5,889 bases of DNA from an uncultured Phascolarctobacterium sp. (GTDB taxonomy: Bacteria > Bacillota > Negativicutes > Acidaminococcales > Acidaminococcaceae). The stretch's first letter is position 1; each line of letters opens with the position of its first letter. The position numbers were made by a program, and so were the translations under genes. The notes below the pieces were generated by a model that saw nothing but the letters and a program-made list of their open reading frames with translations, was not told where the DNA came from and ran no database searches. Shown here in pieces: positions 4,306-5,889 of the stretch. The stretch is from NCBI GenBank assembly GCA_946002345.1, contig CAMFZA010000117.1, positions 1 to 5,889 on the forward strand. The letters run 5' to 3'.

Positions 4306-4340
4306 AGCGCACCAAAAACGCCTCACTGCTCTTTTTTCTT
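4297..4340 (+). terminator. Terminator of the helical-repeat gene, overlapping its stop codon
   Basis: GAGCAGTGA (4297-4305) pairs perfectly with TCACTGCTC (4323-4331), followed by six T (4332-4337). An inner GCG/CGC pairing extends the stem. The last three codons, including TGA, form the 5' arm. Because of the A run before it, it may also stop transcripts from the convergent exonuclease gene. Confidence 0.9.
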
Positions 4341-4353
4341 GCATATAACAATT

Positions 4354-5250
4354 TTATTCTACCCATCCACGGCTCTGTAAAGACTTGACAAAAACCTCGT
4401 CCTTCAGCATCGCTATGGCTGCGCCTTGGTTCTTCAGCTCCAATACCTGCAGCATCTCCTTGCTCGTACAGACGGACTCATCCCCCGTCCCCACAACAAC
4501 CATATCCACAGCTGAACTAATTTCTGTTGCCACCTCGGCGCCAAAGCTTTGCACCAGCTCCAGCAAATTCTGGCTGTCAAAGCCCTCCAGCACGCCTAAA
4601 AAGGCCACGTGCTTGCCTGTGAAGGGCTGGCTTGCCAAAGCTGTTTCCGCGGCCTTGAGCAGCTGCACCTCCGGCGGCAGCTCATAGCCCGGAACATAGA
4701 GCTGCTTCAGCTTTTGGTAACACTTGTTGCAAATCTCGCAATCCACCGTCGCTCTGTGAGCACTCTCCACAGTAATGCTGAAATATTTGGCCAGTACCGT
4801 CTGCTTGGGATTGCCCAAGAAGGGCAGCTTATCCCGTGAAAGACGCATTACGTCCACATAATCATTATTCAGACCCAAGCCACAGCAATTTTCTAGCTTA
4901 TTCGACAAAAAACTAATATCAAAGGCCACATTATAGCCCACCAGAATATCCTCGCCGACAAAGCGCGCGAAATTCTCAATCACCTCGTCAAGGCCCGGCG
5001 CATGGGCCACAGTCTCCTTGCTAATACCGGTCAATTTAGTGATAAACGGCGAAATCTCTCCCTCAGGCTTCACCAAGGTCACAAACTCTTCTACCTTACG
5101 ATTATTACGGTACTTTATAGCAGCAATCTCAGTAATTTCATCCTGCAACGGACTCAAGCCAGTAGTCTCTATATCTATAACAATATAATTATCAGGACAT
5201 GCTAATATCCCATTGCCTTTTACTAAAGCTTCTTGCCTAATATAGCTCAT
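4354..5250 (-). CDS. DEDDh 3'-5' exonuclease (DnaQ/PolC type) with C-terminal BRCT domain
   Basis: This 298-aa nuclease removes nucleotides from DNA or RNA 3' ends using two metal ions. The DnaQ-like domain (about 20-185) has all five key residues: D26 and E28 in DIETTGL (ExoI), D111 in NVAFDISFL (ExoII), and H165 and D170 in HRATVD (ExoIII, DEDDh type). A linker (about 186-208) precedes a BRCT-like domain (about 209-298), with TGKHVAFLGVLEGF, the SFGAEVATEISSAVDMVVVG core seen in NAD+-dependent ligase BRCTs, and a closing GW. Such exonuclease-BRCT proteins are separate from the replicative PolC, and a repair or nick/end-directed role is likely but unproven. ATG at 5250 has GGAGGG about 7 nt upstream. 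It is convergent with the helical-repeat gene and is probably transcribed alone. Confidence 0.92.
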   Translation of the reverse strand: MSYIRQEALVKGNGILACPDNYIVIDIETTGLSPLQDEITEIAAIKYRNNRKVEEFVTLVKPEGEISPFITKLTGISKETVAHAPGLDEVIENFARFVGEDILVGYNVAFDISFLSNKLENCCGLGLNNDYVDVMRLSRDKLPFLGNPKQTVLAKYFSITVESAHRATVDCEICNKCYQKLKQLYVPGYELPPEVQLLKAAETALASQPFTGKHVAFLGVLEGFDSQNLLELVQSFGAEVATEISSAVDMVVVGTGDESVCTSKEMLQVLELKNQGAAIAMLKDEVFVKSLQSRGWVE

Positions 5251-5289
5251 TTACTTCCCTCCATAGCATTTACAAATACTCCCGCAAAT

Positions 5290-5295
5290 ATTATA
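5290..5295 (-). promoter_or_regulatory. -10 box of the exonuclease gene
   Basis: A perfect TATAAT lies on the minus strand, placing transcription start near 5283 with a leader of about 33 nt that holds the GGAGGG ribosome site. The -35 is weak (TTTCTT at 17 bp). Confidence 0.55.
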
Positions 5296-5355
5296 GCAGA
5301 ATAAAGATAATAAAGAAAGTGATTTCCCTGATTTTATTGTTTGCAAAATCTTCAC

Positions 5356-5384
5356 TTGACTATTTCCTAGTTTTTCGCTAAACT
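5356..5384 (+). promoter_or_regulatory. Promoter of the PepSY-protein gene
   Basis: TTGACT (5356-5361), a 17-bp spacer and TAAACT (5379-5384) make the most complete promoter in the window. Transcription would start near 5391. The 5' UTR of about 59 nt opens with a small hairpin, AAAGAG/CTCTTT (5398-5403 with 5410-5415), and then the GGGAGGT ribosome site (5436-5442). Confidence 0.75.
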
Positions 5385-5449
5385 ATAACTACCAAAAAAA
5401 GAGTCTTTGCTCTTTCCAAAGAAACCTTATTTTTCGGGAGGTCCTGATT

Positions 5450-5889
5450 ATGAAAAAAATGACTACTGCAATCGTCACTGGTATGGCAACTCTTGCTATT
5501 TCCGCCACTGCCTTCGCTGCTGTTTCTGCTGATGAGGCCAAGGCTATTGCTGCCAAGGAAGTGCCCGCATCCAGCACCCATATTATGACTAAGGTGGAGA
5601 TGCATAAGCTGACCCCCTATTTTGAAGTAAAATTCTATGATAATGCCACCAGCACTGAATACGAAATCGACGTACTGCAAAGCAATGGTGCTATTAAAGA
5701 ATATTCCATGGATGCCAAAACCCAAATGGGCAGCAGCAAAATCGTGCTCAGCGCCGCTGATGTGCAAGCTCTGATTTTGAAGGACTATCCGCAGGCTGTT
5801 TTCAGCAAAATCGAGCTGGACCGCGACAACGGCCTGTATGAATATGATGTGAAGTTCACCGCTCCCGGCGTGCGCGGTGAATATACCAT
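5450..5889 (+). CDS. Exported PepSY-repeat protein, 3' end missing
   Basis: The first 146 codons are present, in frame to the window edge with no stop. A Sec signal peptide is clear: MKKM, a hydrophobic stretch, and cleavage after ATAFA (about residue 23). The mature part shows two PepSY-type units. Unit one (about 26-90) runs SADEAKAIAAKEV, YFEVKFYD, EYEIDVLQSNGAIKEYS. Unit two (about 101-146) runs LSAADVQALILKDYPQA, LYEYDVKFT, and is cut off. PepSY domains occur in exported proteins and peptidase propeptides and often modulate proteases at the cell surface; the partner here is unknown. ATG at 5450 is set by GGGAGG 8 nt upstream and a strong promoter, so the protein is probably well expressed. 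It is divergent from the exonuclease gene. Confidence 0.85.
   Translation, partial: MKKMTTAIVTGMATLAISATAFAAVSADEAKAIAAKEVPASSTHIMTKVEMHKLTPYFEVKFYDNATSTEYEIDVLQSNGAIKEYSMDAKTQMGSSKIVLSAADVQALILKDYPQAVFSKIELDRDNGLYEYDVKFTAPGVRGEYT

Noticed and set aside
5378..5767. Minus-strand reading frames of 129 and 62 codons over the PepSY gene
   Set aside because: They are antisense to a gene with a signal peptide, strong ribosome site and promoter, and their products resemble no protein.

Overview
The window looks like chromosomal DNA of a low-to-mid G+C Bacillota. Strong Shine-Dalgarno sites (GGAGG type), TATAAT-type -10 boxes, U-tract terminators, a GTxGYAAPEQYG-type Ser/Thr kinase and PepSY/exported proteins all fit this. 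I would guess a Negativicutes (Selenomonas-like) host, but no marker gene here proves it.

Layout. (1) 1-260: the 3' half of a tRNA-Arg(ACG), followed by three tandem hairpin/U-tract terminators, two of which lie in a duplicated 74-bp unit. (2) 261-870: an AT-rich type II toxin-antitoxin operon on the minus strand (Phd/YefM antitoxin, then RelE/ParE toxin, 11-bp overlap), with an extended -10 promoter and a candidate operator of two direct repeats. (3) 883-1634: a gene of unknown function (100 aa) behind a promoter and a leader RNA of about 220 nt that can hide or expose its Shine-Dalgarno. Related G/C-rich hairpin repeats lie at both ends of this block. (4) 1635-2165: a two-gene minus-strand unit with a small XRE-type regulator and an exported Cys/His-rich protein, and a palindromic operator candidate beside the -10. 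(5) 2301-4340: a transmembrane Hanks-type Ser/Thr kinase with a non-PASTA extracytoplasmic domain (minus), divergent from a small two-repeat helical/HTH-like protein (plus). Their -10 boxes overlap in one 10-bp palindrome. (6) 4354-5250: a DEDDh 3'-5' exonuclease fused to a C-terminal BRCT domain (minus). (7) 5356-5889: a well-formed promoter and the start of an exported PepSY-repeat protein that runs off the window.

How the parts may work together: the kinase and the divergent helical protein are the best candidates for one signalling module (outside signal, phosphorylation, cytoplasmic effector). The XRE/exported pair looks like a small autoregulated unit. The most distinctive non-coding element is the structured leader at 1280-1502. 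Four gene starts were moved from the longest reading frame, or given without one, using ribosome-binding sites: the 100-aa protein, the XRE regulator, the kinase and the PepSY protein.
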